Made by a program: the position numbers and the translations under genes. The notes under the pieces are model-generated. The model was not told the origin of the DNA and did no database searches. It saw nothing but the letters and a program-made list of their open reading frames with translations. Below, piece after piece: positions 40,079-51,800 of a stretch of 64,000 bases of DNA (its first letter is position 1; each line of letters opens with the position of its first letter). Origin of the DNA: Saprospiraceae bacterium (GTDB lineage Bacteria > Bacteroidota > Bacteroidia > Chitinophagales > Saprospiraceae); assembly GCA_016714765.1 (NCBI GenBank), contig JADKCF010000043.1, forward strand, positions 1 through 64,000. The letters run 5' to 3'.

Positions 40079-41908
40079 ATGAAAGGATCAATTTATGCTT
40101 TGGTAATAGGTATTAATGATTATCCTCCACCGGTAGATAAATTAGCAGGTGCTGAATCTGATGCAAAAAAAATATCCGATTTTATTTCTGAAAACTACAA
40201 AGAATACTCCCCTAAAATAAAAATACTTTTAAATAAGGACGCTACTTACCAAAGCGTCTTATCCGGATTTAGAGACCACCTTAATAAAGCAGGCCAAAAT
40301 GATATCATTTGGTTTCATTATAGCGGACATGGATCCCGCCAGCCTGCTGCACCTGAACTGGAAAAATTTAATTCTGGAAAAAAAGACGAGACATTAGTTC
40401 TCTATGATAGCCGGCCAAACGGAAAAGATTTAGCTGATAAAGAATTGGCTGTATTAATACATGAAGTCTCCAAAAATGGAGCACATACCGTTATATCCCT
40501 GGATTGCTGTCATAGTGGTTCCGGTACCCGTTCAGTTGACACCGATGCTGGAGTGGGTAAATTTAGGACAAGGCTCTCCGATGACCGAACGGATGCCAGG
40601 TCGCTTGACTCATATCTGGAAGGTTATTTTGTCAAAAACGGATTGGAAGTCCCTAAGTCTGATCATGTGCTTTTAGCAGCATGCAATAGGTTTCAGACGT
40701 CCAAAGAAACATGGTCAGGCAGTGGCTTATTTACAGAAAACCTGTTGAAAACACTTACAGAAATTGGCAAGGAAATATCGTATGCTGATTTGTTTGTTAA
40801 ACTAAGACAAGGAGTAGTCGGATTCAAGTGGGACCAGGATCCTCAAATAGAGCCGTCAGGCAACTTCAATATTAATACTCGATTTTTAGATGGTACTCCC
40901 ATGCCTCTACATAAAAAATATGCACTAAGTCTGTCTGATGAGCAGTGGAAAATGGAGGCAGGAGAGATATTGGGCTTCAATACGGATACCAACTCAAAAA
41001 TTTGGATTTATAAGGATGGATTTGATACACCTTTTTGTTCTGCTGTGATTATAGAAACCGATGCCCAACAAGCCTTTATCAAAGCTGAACAGACATTATC
41101 AAAAGACAATACATATTGGGCTGTTGCAGGTAAAATATCTTCCGTCCCCGTCGATGTTTCTGTAAAAGCTGAAGCGGAAACTTTAGATCTTATCAGGTCG
41201 CAATTTGCTGGTAAATACAGCTTCAACTTATTAACAGAAGTAGAGGACCACCATCCATCGGACTTCACTATAAAGGAGAGCATCGATAAACTTGAACTCT
41301 GGCACAATTTAAAAAATATACTTATTGGAAAAGCAATGGGTAAAAATGCGCCGGCTATTTCAGCCATATTTAAACCCATTGAACATATATGTTCTTTTAT
41401 GCGAATCAGAGATCTGCAAAACCCAGCTTCAGTCATCACAAGCTCAGCCTGCACTATGACGATGGATATAACCGACCCACAAGGTAAAGTCACTTCTTTA
41501 AGCCCTGGAAGTTTAACGCTAAAAAACACGGGGGGCAAATACTTTTATAAGGTTATGATAAAAAACAACTTTACACAGCCTTTGCATTTTGCATTATTTT
41601 ATCTCACAGAAAATTTTGGTGTCGTGGCAATAAAAAATGAACCGCTTGAAAAAAGTGAAAGCCCTACCTTATTTTTCGGAGGTACAGAGAATGATTATTT
41701 TGAACTACCTGCCGGAGTACATTCTTCAACTGATATTTTATTCTTAATTATTAGTACAGAAAGAACAGACGAATTTAAATTAGAAATGGAGTCTTTGGAG
41801 TTAGGCGCAGAATTGCCGGTGGAAAGAGTTATTCCAGGACTTAACAGAACTACTAAAGTAAAAGGAGAATGGTACACTTCAAAATTTGTGGTTACGATCA
41901 CTGAATAA
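40079..41908 (+). CDS. Metacaspase-like (C14 fold) cysteine protease
   Basis: 609 residues from the ATG at 40079, which starts the domain (MKGSIYALVIGINDYPPP); an upstream TTG at 40022 would add an unlikely tail. The caspase-like domain (about 1-275) has catalytic His84 (WFHYSGHGSR) and Cys144 (SLDCCHSG), with acidic loops for a basic P1 pocket typical of metacaspases. The C-terminal 330 residues have no recognised fold and contain beta-rich blocks (about 320-609), possibly a substrate or partner module. No signal peptide, so cytosolic. The gene starts a long same-strand run and is 17 bp upstream of a CHAT-nSTAND-WD40 gene, so an upstream sensor/effector pairing is plausible. Frame intact. 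Confidence 0.88.
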   Translation: MKGSIYALVIGINDYPPPVDKLAGAESDAKKISDFISENYKEYSPKIKILLNKDATYQSVLSGFRDHLNKAGQNDIIWFHYSGHGSRQPAAPELEKFNSGKKDETLVLYDSRPNGKDLADKELAVLIHEVSKNGAHTVISLDCCHSGSGTRSVDTDAGVGKFRTRLSDDRTDARSLDSYLEGYFVKNGLEVPKSDHVLLAACNRFQTSKETWSGSGLFTENLLKTLTEIGKEISYADLFVKLRQGVVGFKWDQDPQIEPSGNFNINTRFLDGTPMPLHKKYALSLSDEQWKMEAGEILGFNTDTNSKIWIYKDGFDTPFCSAVIIETDAQQAFIKAEQTLSKDNTYWAVAGKISSVPVDVSVKAEAETLDLIRSQFAGKYSFNLLTEVEDHHPSDFTIKESIDKLELWHNLKNILIGKAMGKNAPAISAIFKPIEHICSFMRIRDLQNPASVITSSACTMTMDITDPQGKVTSLSPGSLTLKNTGGKYFYKVMIKNNFTQPLHFALFYLTENFGVVAIKNEPLEKSESPTLFFGGTENDYFELPAGVHSSTDILFLIISTERTDEFKLEMESLELGAELPVERVIPGLNRTTKVKGEWYTSKFVVTITE

Positions 41909-41925
41909 TTAATAAAAATCAATAG

Positions 41926-44900
41926 ATGGAAAGCAAACCCGTTATATTTCTTGCTTTTGCTAATGATAAGGTTGATGATGCATTGTTCTTGCGCAATTTG
42001 TCGCAGGAGATGCATGGCATAAGAAGATCTCTGGCAGAAGCCGAAAGTAAAGGCTTATGTGAAATTGTTGAGCGGTCTTCAGTAACTATAGGTGATATTC
42101 TGGATGTTTTCCAAAATCCTCAATATACATCAAGGATAGCTATTTTTCATTATGGAGGCCATGCAGATGGCTTTTCGCTTTTATTAGAAAAGGAAGATGG
42201 CACTAATAGCAAAACGCACAGAGACGGTTTTGTACCATTTATGGCCAAGCAAACTGGACTGAAATTGGTTTTTCTGAATGGTTGTTCATCCGAAGATCAA
42301 GCCAATGCATTGAGAGAAGCTGGCATTTCTTGTGTGATAGGTACATCTGCATCCATCAATGATGAAGTAGCCACCAAATTGGCATTGCGTTTTTATAGTG
42401 CCTTGGGAGACGGCCATGGTATCGAAAAGTCATGGGCAGATGCTGTAGATGAAGTGAAAATAACCAATGGTACAGGAAATAGTCGGGCAATGCACTGGAA
42501 AGGAATGAAAGACATACCCGACAGGTTTCCATGGATGATAAGCTTTAAGGACGGTGCTGAAAATACAAAAACATGGAACTTACCTGATGAGTCGGGCAAC
42601 CCACTATTCAGATTACCTGAAATACCTCAGACATATGATTTACCTGAATCACCTTTTCTTTATTTAAAAGGTACGAAAGAAATTTTTTGGGAGGTCCAAT
42701 CTGATCAGGTCAGTATACACATATGTCACAGACCGAAATGCGCCGGGTATAATTTTGTTTTATGGCCAATCCGGTGTAGGTAAATCATCTTTTTTAGATG
42801 CAGGTCTGCAACCTCGCTTAGAAAAAGAATATGATATCTTGTATTTGCGGCGCGATGGAGATTTGGGGCTAAGTGAAACAGTCTACAGGTCTTTACTTAA
42901 CAAAGCAGGTGTAATCCTGAATGCTTCAGAAAATGAACAACTCCATGAAGTAGTTGAAAATCGTAAGATTGTTGAGAATTTAAAGTTCATTTCAGACGCC
43001 GTAAATCCTGATATAAAAATTGAAATCGATCAGATAATTAGTAAATTAAAGGTAACTGACTTTGAGCCTGAGCGAAGTGAATTACCTGATAAAAATCAGT
43101 TACCTACGATACAAGCTGCATGGAAATACATTGAAAACAAATCCGGCAGACCTTTGCTTATTATTTTGGACCAGGTAGAGGAAGCCTATACCAGACCGAA
43201 TCAAAAACTTGGCAACGAAGTCAATCATTTCTTCAACGATATCAAAGAATGCTTTATGAGCCCTTCTATGAATCCGTCGGGCAAAATCATCCTGAGCTAC
43301 AGGAAAGAATATCACCCTGAAATAGAAGAATATTGCATCAATTATCAATTGCCGCGAAGTAAGGTATACATTGAGCATATCAGTAAAAAAGATGTCTTCG
43401 ACGTATTCAATGGATTCGAAAAGTCAAGAAGATTGAAAGCGAGATATAATCTGAATGTAGAAGAAGGTCTGCCTTCGGTCATTGCTTCAGATCTCGAACA
43501 GGAAAAAGATTCTCCGATCGCTCCTATGCTTCAAATTCTTCTCACTAAGATGTGGATTAAAGCTCAGGTAACTAGTAGCGATACTCCTGTATTTACACAC
43601 AACATGTATAGGGAGCAAAAAGAAGAAGGACTTGCAATGGATGAATTTTTGCAAACACAATTAGGGGAATTTAAAAATAAATTGCCTTTGGAGTTTCAAA
43701 ATGGATTTGCGATAGATGTTTTGGAGTATTATTGTACCCCTAATGGTACCGCCGCAGCTCGGACACTCGAACAAGTCAAGCAAAGATATCCCAATGCAAA
43801 GGAATTAGATTCAGTATTAAAACATTTTAAGGAATTATATCTGATTACAGATTTGGATACAGAATCTGAAAGTGCGATGCTGGCGCATGATACATTGGCA
43901 AAGTCTGTAGTCAAATTGTATCAGAAGTCAGCTTATCCTGTGCAACAGGCGAGGAGAGTGATTTTTTCCAGGATGGAAGCCAAAAGAAGCGGTTCTGACA
44001 ACGCTTCACTAGATATGTGGGACTTGGCTTTGTATGACAAAGTTAAGGATTTTATACCTGCATTATCCGCCGATGAGCAATCCCTGATAGCTTTGAGTCG
44101 GGAGGAAAACCGTAAAATTCAAAGGGATAAAACAAACTGGTCTTTACAAGGAGGGCATTTGTAGCCATTTCGGTATTGGGTGCTATTTTAGTTTCAGGGC
44201 TATATGTCAGGTCACGTAGTAATGAGCTAAAATCATTTATAAACAGTAAGGCGGCAGAATCATCTGTTTATATGTACAAAGATCCCACTTTTTCTCTTCA
44301 GTTGGCGGCAGAAGGTTTTGATGTGGAGATGGAAGAGTCTACACCAGAAGTGAAAAGGGCGCTAGCACATACTTTTTATAATTCGGAAAACTCCAACCAG
44401 CCATTATACAAGATTTTTTATGATAGTAAGCTCAATTTTATAGACCTTATAAGTAATAAGTCCAACACTCTTTTTATACCATTTGCAGAAGCAGACGAAT
44501 TGCCGGTGATCAACGGTGAAGGACAAACCATTGGTCTGCTAAAATGTACCCAAAATGGCACTAACAGAAATTATTTCAGGAAAATACTCATTTCAAGTGA
44601 TAGCAGGCAAATCTATTCACTGGATGCTGAAGGCAGAATACAAACATGGGCTTTGAACGGTGCATTGCAGAAAAGCACCAATGATGGGACTGAATATATT
44701 GATGTGGATATTTCACCTTTGAATAATGAAATCTTAGCTTTAAATTTTGATGAAAACGGAGCTTACGTAGATAGAATGGATAAAGCTTACAATGTAATTG
44801 GCACCTTTTTTTCTGACTCCATCATTTTAAGTATCAATTCTGTGATGCAGGGCGAAGGTGTGATTTTAGCCACAGACACAAATCTTGAAATCAGGGACAA

Positions 44901-46540
44901 TAACTGGGAGCTTTTGTATAACTTAGACCCTAAAGATGGCTCAGTGTATGAATGCTTTTCTTCACCTTCAGGATCTTTATTTCTTGCAGCGACAGAAAAT
45001 TATATTACTGTTTGGGATAATTGTGGTAAAGTAGTTAAAAAGATAGAAGTTCCGGATCCGGAAGGTCAGTTTATAAAAGTAAGTTTTGCCCCGTCTGACA
45101 GTATGCTGGTCATAACACAATTTGATACAGTGGCGCATCTATTTCATTTATATCCAAAACCGACCCCAAAACTTAGCTCCAAACTGAAAGGAAGTAAAAG
45201 CGCTTTAAAAAATAAAAATGAGATCCATCTTAAACATGGTGAAAAAATTACGTTCGCCCAATTTTCTGAAGATGGTAGTAAAATTATAACAGGCTCTGCT
45301 GAAAATAATTGCAAAATATGGAATCTAAGAGGAGAATTATTGTACCAATTGCTGGGTCATAAACAAGAAGTAAATGCAGCTAGAATAATAAGTAAAGATA
45401 ATCATGTTTATAGTGTTTCTTCTGATGGTACATTCAGACAGTGGATACTTAGCGCATATAAGGACGAAAATAGGGTAATAAATGTGAATGAGTATCCAAT
45501 CAGTTATTTAGACTTAAGTCCTACCGTGGTATCGGAAGGAAAAAAATACGACCAAAAAGAATGGCGACTTCATATTAACATCAAGCAAGGATAATGTACT
45601 CAGAATATGGGAGACAAAGGGCTTCAGAATGGTGGATAGTATCAATTTTGGAAAGGCGGGATTAGGCTATGCAGAGTTTATTTCACCCAACGAAATAATT
45701 GGAAGCAATCATTATGGTCAAGGCTTTTATTATGAATTATTTGGAAGAAAGCCTATACTGCTTAAGGGTCATACTCAAGCTGTAAAGTGGCTGGCCACAC
45801 TAAATGACACCATAATAACTGCTGCACTTGACTCCACCATTAGGCTTTGGAATAAGGAAGGTAAACAACTATTGAAGATAAAGCCAGGCGCCAAAATAAT
45901 TAGTTTGGCGGCTTCCAAAATCGGTGGTAAAATCGCAGCTGGTAGCACAAAAGGGGAGATATATATTTATAATTCCAAAGGTAAAGAAATCACAGTCCTC
46001 AATGAACATAAAAGTCCAGTCAGATATTTAGACATGACGTATGATGGTGGGAAACTTGTCTCTATCAGTACAGAAAAAGCAATCATATGGGATTTGGTAA
46101 CCATGAAAAATGTCGTTCTCGAGAGGATAAGCTGTTCACCCTATTATCAATGCCAATATAATACTGTGATGTTTTCATTCAATCAAAAATATGTAATAGC
46201 ATCTTCATCTGACAAAGTTGCCAGAATATGGAATGTAGATGGTACGCTGATTTCCAGATTGGTTGGGCATACAGATGAAGTAAACGGAGCTTTTTTTGGA
46301 CCTGATGATAAAGTAATTTATACATTTTCCAAAGATGGGACAGCCCGTATATGGGATATCTCCGGCAGAGAAATAGCCGTATTAAAGGGACATAAAGCTT
46401 CCGTAGAAAGTGCTTACATGGATCATGATTTGACAAGGATGTTTTCAGCTTCAGCCGATGGAAGTTTTCGTATCTGGAAAACCCCTTTAGGTGTTTTTAA
46501 TTGGTTGCAAAAAAAGCAATATATTCAGATGAAAAAATAA
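41926..46540 (+). CDS. CHAT protease-nSTAND NTPase-WD40 repeat protein, four frames joined
   Basis: Repaired, about 1,530 residues. The CHAT domain (about 1-200) keeps catalytic His79 (FHYGGHADG) and Cys120 (VFLNGCSSE). The nSTAND NTPase starts with KGTKEIFGRSNLIRSVYTYV and P-loop FYGQSGVGKSS (about 280), Walker B LLIILDQVEEAY (about 410) and a winged-helix element with AMLAHDTLAKSVV (about 650). One membrane helix FVAISVLGAILVSGLYV (about 750) follows, then WD40 propeller repeats to the end (HTDEVNGAFFGPDD, KDGTARIWDISGRE). The frame breaks at the T6 run 42683-42688, near 44149, and in the A runs near 45541-45560. Each repair restores the family sequence. In related proteins ligand binding by the propeller is thought to trigger NTPase oligomerisation and protease action. 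Confidence 0.82.
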
Positions 46541-46562
46541 ATTAACACAAACAAACCATAAA

Positions 46563-47912
46563 ATGAGTACAAATACCCCACCCATGTGGAAAGGCAACAA
46601 CCTGAACGACTTCCGTAAAATCACGGACGCTCCAGCTGATGAAGCAATCAAAGCATTGTATCAAAATGTTAACTTTTTGCAAGACAGAGATGAGCTGAAA
46701 GAAATGGCAAAAAATGATACTTTTGTACCGGCCAATATGCCTCCTGCCATCAGAGATTTTATTAACCATGAGTTGTCAGTAACATATTCGGAAGTCGAAA
46801 AAGCTGCCTTCATCCGTGCACACGAAGTATGGAAGGAAAATGGAGTACAATTTATATTTGTGCTTTTTTTTAGAGGCTTACCATATACCTATATGGCAGA
46901 AAAGCCGGCAAATGTACTTAGGCTGACTAAATTACTTGAACAACATCCTACTCGCAGAATTCTAGAGACAGCCCAATTTGTGTTTGATGTGATGGATAAT
47001 AAGTGGTGGGAGCCCGAAAGCAGGGGTATTCTGACCGCACTAAAAGTCAGATTGATGCACAGTGCAATGAGATTTAACTTATTAAACAAACCTGTTGGAG
47101 ACGATAAGTGGGACATAGACAAATGGGGTATGCCTATTTCTCAGGAAGACCTCATAGCTACTAATCAGGTTTTTTCGCTTGAGTTTTTTAAAGGCATGGA
47201 AATGCTGGGCGAATCACTGACTCCAGGCCAGCAGGCAGACTGGTTTCTGACCTGGAAAACCATAGGCCGAATTATGGGCATTCAAAAGGAGCTTTTATGT
47301 CCTAATGTAGAACAGGCGTGGGTTCTTCAAAAGGCTGTTTACAATCACCTTTTCCCCGACGATAACACGGCAGGTGTTGCTTTGGCCAAAGCGTTAGTGG
47401 AAACTTTGTCAGAATTTTTGCTCAGCACAAAGATGGTACTCATCATGATGCGTAAAATGATCATGGACGAGGATCATCCTGATTTGTTCTTCAGAGTATT
47501 GGGACCTACATATGGAAGTGAATACCCTTCAGTATTTGCCAGAACACGCTCAGCTGATGATAGTTCTGATTTGGACAAAATACTTTCTGATGAATTTCAT
47601 ACAGAATTAATTGGATACAAAGAAAGAGTTATTGACTTTAGAAAAGATCAGAAGGCAAAAGATCCAAAGACGAGAGGAGATGGCGGGGAAAAAAGTCTGA
47701 TAGATTTCCAGTTGGATGTATTTGAGGATTTGCTTGAAGAGATGCATCCTGACAGACCACAGACCAGAGGGGTGGGTACTTTTCTGCTTAAAAAAGCCAT
47801 GGCATCTGTTGGAGGGGTAATCATAGGTATTTTATCTACTTATTTCAGAGAAGGAAAACAAACCAAATTCAGAATTCCTGCAGACCTGAAGGAGCATTGG
47901 GCACTTAGTTAA
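46563..47912 (+). CDS. MpaB / Lcp-family (DUF2236) oxygenase-like protein
   Basis: 449 residues. The DUF2236 core includes ILTALKVRLMHSAMRF (about residues 155-170), where the His is a candidate haem axial ligand as in latex-clearing Lcp proteins, and GMPISQEDLIATNQVFSLEF just after. FYGRG-type helices flank it (FVLFFRGLPYTYMA). The family includes Lcp rubber dioxygenases and fungal MpaB, which cleave carbon double bonds of isoprenoid chains. No signal peptide is seen; a C-terminal hydrophobic stretch (ASVGGVIIGILSTY) may touch the membrane. It precedes a methyltransferase by 47 bp. The substrate is unknown. Confidence 0.78.
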   Translation: MSTNTPPMWKGNNLNDFRKITDAPADEAIKALYQNVNFLQDRDELKEMAKNDTFVPANMPPAIRDFINHELSVTYSEVEKAAFIRAHEVWKENGVQFIFVLFFRGLPYTYMAEKPANVLRLTKLLEQHPTRRILETAQFVFDVMDNKWWEPESRGILTALKVRLMHSAMRFNLLNKPVGDDKWDIDKWGMPISQEDLIATNQVFSLEFFKGMEMLGESLTPGQQADWFLTWKTIGRIMGIQKELLCPNVEQAWVLQKAVYNHLFPDDNTAGVALAKALVETLSEFLLSTKMVLIMMRKMIMDEDHPDLFFRVLGPTYGSEYPSVFARTRSADDSSDLDKILSDEFHTELIGYKERVIDFRKDQKAKDPKTRGDGGEKSLIDFQLDVFEDLLEEMHPDRPQTRGVGTFLLKKAMASVGGVIIGILSTYFREGKQTKFRIPADLKEHWALS

Positions 47913-47959
47913 AATGAAAATCATAGATAGAACAAAGTAGGAGTATTGAAAATATAAAC

Positions 47960-48820
47960 ATGGATCAACAACAACAACAACATCATCGCAACATCGTAAG
48001 CTATTACAATCATACCTGGCTGGAGTACAGGGTACTTTGGATAAACAAAAAAAACCGGGCTTTGCATTTTGGCTACTATGAAGATCATACCAGAGATCAT
48101 AGTGAAGCGCTGACTAATTTAAATCGGGTGATGGCTCAAAAAGTGGGAATATCATCCTCAGATCATGTTCTGGATGCGGGATGTGGTCAAGGTGGCAGTG
48201 CTTTATGGCTATCAGAAAACCTTAAAGCAAGAGTCACGGGAATAACATTGGTACCGCATCAGGTGGTCAAAGCTCAAAAAGAAACTGCAAAGAGAAATTT
48301 GGGGGACAAACTATTATTTGAGGTAAAAGATTATTGTAATACCGGGTATGCCGACGGAAGTTTTGATGTGATCTGGGCTTGTGAAAGTGTATGTCATACG
48401 CATCAGAAAATAGATTTTTATAAAGAAGCGTATCGTCTACTTAAGTCTGGTGGGAGGTTGGTAATGGCTGAGTATATCAGGGCTGACAGAAACATGAATG
48501 ATGTAGACGAAAATATACTACAAGCCTGGTGCTCCGGCTGGTCCATGCCGGATCTTGATACCTGGGAGGAACATAAAACAAATATGACTGTTTCGGGTTT
48601 CACCCAGATGGAATACTCTGATATCACACATAATGTAAGGCCTTCGCTGAACAAATTGCATAGAATTTCAAAAAAATTGCTTAATTTTGGTAATTTACTC
48701 CATTTGCTCAGAATCAGGAATCATATTAAACACAATAATCATAAAGCTTCTATCCATCAATATGAGGCGTTAGATCGCAATTTATGGTTTTACAGTATTA
48801 TAACAGCTCAAAAAACATAG
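47960..48820 (+). CDS. Class I SAM-dependent methyltransferase, gamma-tocopherol / sterol-methyltransferase-like
   Basis: 286 residues. An N-terminal poly-Gln/His stretch is followed by HFGYYEDHTRDHSEALTNLN, a common opening of the SMT/gamma-TMT group. Motif I is VLDAGCGQGGSALWLSE (about residues 70-85), then SFDVIWACESVCHTHQK and LLKSGGRLVMAEYI. Enzymes of this group methylate small lipophilic acceptors such as tocopherols, prenyl diphosphates or sterols. It follows the MpaB-type oxygenase by 47 bp, so both may act on an isoprenoid; this is inference. Frame intact. The stop is followed after one base by the kinase start. Confidence 0.8.
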   Translation: MDQQQQQHHRNIVSYYNHTWLEYRVLWINKKNRALHFGYYEDHTRDHSEALTNLNRVMAQKVGISSSDHVLDAGCGQGGSALWLSENLKARVTGITLVPHQVVKAQKETAKRNLGDKLLFEVKDYCNTGYADGSFDVIWACESVCHTHQKIDFYKEAYRLLKSGGRLVMAEYIRADRNMNDVDENILQAWCSGWSMPDLDTWEEHKTNMTVSGFTQMEYSDITHNVRPSLNKLHRISKKLLNFGNLLHLLRIRNHIKHNNHKASIHQYEALDRNLWFYSIITAQKT

Positions 48821-48821
48821 C

Positions 48822-51800
48822 ATGATGGTAAGTTTTGAGACAGGTTTATTCATACCCAAAGGTTATGATCCGATTCAGAAACTCTATAAAAATGAGGTTC
48901 ACGAAATCATCAAAGCCAGAAGCAACGCTGATAATTGTGATGTGGTACTCAAGATTACCAGACCCAAGATCGATAATATCAAACTCATTTCCAAGCTGAC
49001 ACATGAATATGATATTATCAAAGATCTGAATTTCCCAAGTATCATACATGTGCACAGAATACTTTCTGACGGCAAATCAGTTTGCCTGGTAGAGGAGTAC
49101 TGCTCTGGAGAAAGCCTTAGATCAAGAATTTTTAATAAAGGTATCGTGATCAAGGATTTTTTTGAAATATCTATCAATATTGCCGAAGCATTAAATTATC
49201 TGTATTTACATGGCATCATACACAAAGATCTCAATGTCAATAACATATTAGTTTATCCGGACAATAAAGTCAAAATCATAGATTTCGGCATATCCAGCTC
49301 TAACCAGGCTGAGGATCATGATTATTTACGCCCTGACATGATCGAAGGGTCACTGGTATATATATCGCCTGAACAAACAGGAAGAACAGGATACTCAGTT
49401 TCTCATTGCAGTGACTTATATTCCCTCGGGATTATAATGTATGAAATGCTGTCAGGAAAACCTCCGTTTGACTCCACCGATCCTATGGAGGTAATTCACT
49501 TTCATTTATCCAGGAAGCCGGCCTCCTTACTGAAGTTGTTTCCTGATATGCCGGTGGGGTTGATAAGCATTATTTCTATCTTACTTGAGAAAAATCCTGA
49601 TGACAGGTACCAAAGTGCTGCCGGACTATTGTTTGATCTTAAAGTTATTTTTGATGCTGTTCAAAATGAAAAGATACCAGTGTCCTTGTGCTCAAAACTC
49701 AGGACAGGTCTGGTAAATTTAAAAAGATTCAAAAGCTATACGGCAGGGAAAAAGAAATTTCAAAGCTACATCAATGCCTCGAAACCATCAAGTATAAAAA
49801 GACAATGCTGGTTTTGGTTGCAGGATATTCGGGAGTAGGAAAGTCGGTATTCGTAAAGCAGTTGCAAAAAATTGTCGTAGAGGATAAGGGGTTGTTTTTG
49901 TCAGGAAAATTTGACCAGTTTAAAAAAAATATACCATATTTTGCATTCATTGAAGCATTTGATGACATCGTAAAAAGCATACTATCTGAGAGCGATGATA
50001 AAATTGCTGAATGGAAGGAGAACATCATTGAGGTTTTGGGTGATAACGCTTCACTTATTACAGAGGTGATCCCCAGTTTGGAACTTATCATTGGTAAATT
50101 TCCCCCTACAATAAAACTTCAGCCGGCAGAGCAGGAATACAGATTCAGAATGGTGTTACTGGATTTTATTTATTGTTTTGCAATGCCACATGCTCCATTG
50201 GTAATTTTTTTAGATGATGTGCAGTGGGCAGACTTGCCATCGCTCAATCTGGTAGAACGTATCCTTACATCGCCCAGAGTCAATGAAGTGCTCATCATCG
50301 GGGCATATCGAAGTAATGAAGTGGATGAATTACACCCTTTGAAATTGACAATCAATCAGATAGCGAAAGAAAATATAAAAATAGAAGAAATCTTTTTGGA
50401 ATCTCTCGATGAAAAGACAACTGTAGAAATAGTTTCCGAATCATTTGGTATGAATGGTACTAAAGCTAGTGAGTTGGGAGGTTATGTTTATAACAAAACG
50501 AAAGGAAACCCTTTTTTCATTAACAGATTTATTCAATCTCTATATGAAAACAAAGATGTCTATACTGACGATAAAGGTGACTGGTTATGGGATAAAACAA
50601 AACTTAATGAACTGTCATATACAGACAATGTCATCGATCTGATGGCCAAGGAAATTTCCAGTCTTCCTGAAGATACCAAAGAAATGATGAAGACAGTCTC
50701 TCTCCTGGGAAGTACTTTTGACCTAAACGGAGTGGCTCTCGTCACCTCCAAAAGTAAATACGATATTTATAAAATTCTAACACCATCACTCAAAGCAGGT
50801 TATATCATTCATTTAGATAGCAACTATAGAGCACTGTCATTATTTCAGGAAGGATTGAACCATGGGATGAATGAAAGTACTGTGGACATAAACCCTCATT
50901 TTAGGTTTTTACATGACCGTGTTCAGCAGGCTGCGTATGCCATGATTCAGGATGATATGCGGGCGGAGGTACATCTTCATACAGGTAGGGTTTTATTGGC
51001 CAATACTCCTTCTGAGAAAATCAGTGAATCTATTTTTGATATCGTTGTGCATTACGTGGATGCTACTCATCTAGTTACAGATCCTAAAGAAAGGACAGAA
51101 CTGGCGGGATTATTTCTCTTGGCTGGCAAAAAAGCCAAAGATTCAACATCCTATGATTTAGCTGTTAAATATTTGTCGCTTGGCGTTTCTATACTAGGGA
51201 AAGAATCCTGGAGCAATCAATATAACTTGACTTTTAATCTCAATCTTGAACTCGGAGAATGTGAAAATCTAAACGGTGCCAATGAAAAAGCAGAAAAGTT
51301 ATTTGTTCACACGCTGGAACATGCCAATTCGAGATTCGACAAGCTAAAGACATATTATATACAATCTTCTTTATACCTGAAGATGGGCAATACTGCCAAA
51401 TCTCTGTCAGTGGGTAGAGAAGCCATGAGACTATATAATATTCGTTTTCCGGAAAACCCTACCATCATAACTTTTCAGGCAAACTGGGAAATCATAAAAT
51501 ATTTATTTATGTTTTCTACAGTCTACAGAGATGTGGATAATCTAAATGATAAAAAGGAATGCGTTGACCCAGAAATAATTGCCATTAATCAGTTTCTTAT
51601 CGATATAGCTACCAGTGCTTATCAGGAAAACCAGCACCTCATGATGATTGTAGTCTTGCGAATCATCAAAAATTATGTGAAATATGGATTTACTGATGCA
51701 TCAGTATGGGGATTTTCTGGCTTGTCTACAGTGACATATTCAGCTTTGAGGTTATCAGAAAGAGGTTTTAAACTGTGGGATTTGACATTGAAGTTGCATG

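Noticed and set aside
41008..41538. 176-codon minus-strand open frame inside the metacaspase gene
   Set aside because: It is fully antisense to an intact conserved gene with no promoter or ribosome-binding signal of its own.
44164..44176. Reading the CHAT, NTPase and WD40 parts as three or four separate genes
   Set aside because: The pieces abut or overlap, lack independent starts, and together give the typical order of a single CHAT-nSTAND-WD40 protein; the breaks match homopolymer changes.
41926..46540. Phase-variable homopolymer switching as the main explanation of the frame breaks
   Set aside because: The tracts are short (5-7 bases), scattered over unrelated genes and also hit the TonB, RlmL and TatD genes, so base-calling error is the simpler reading.
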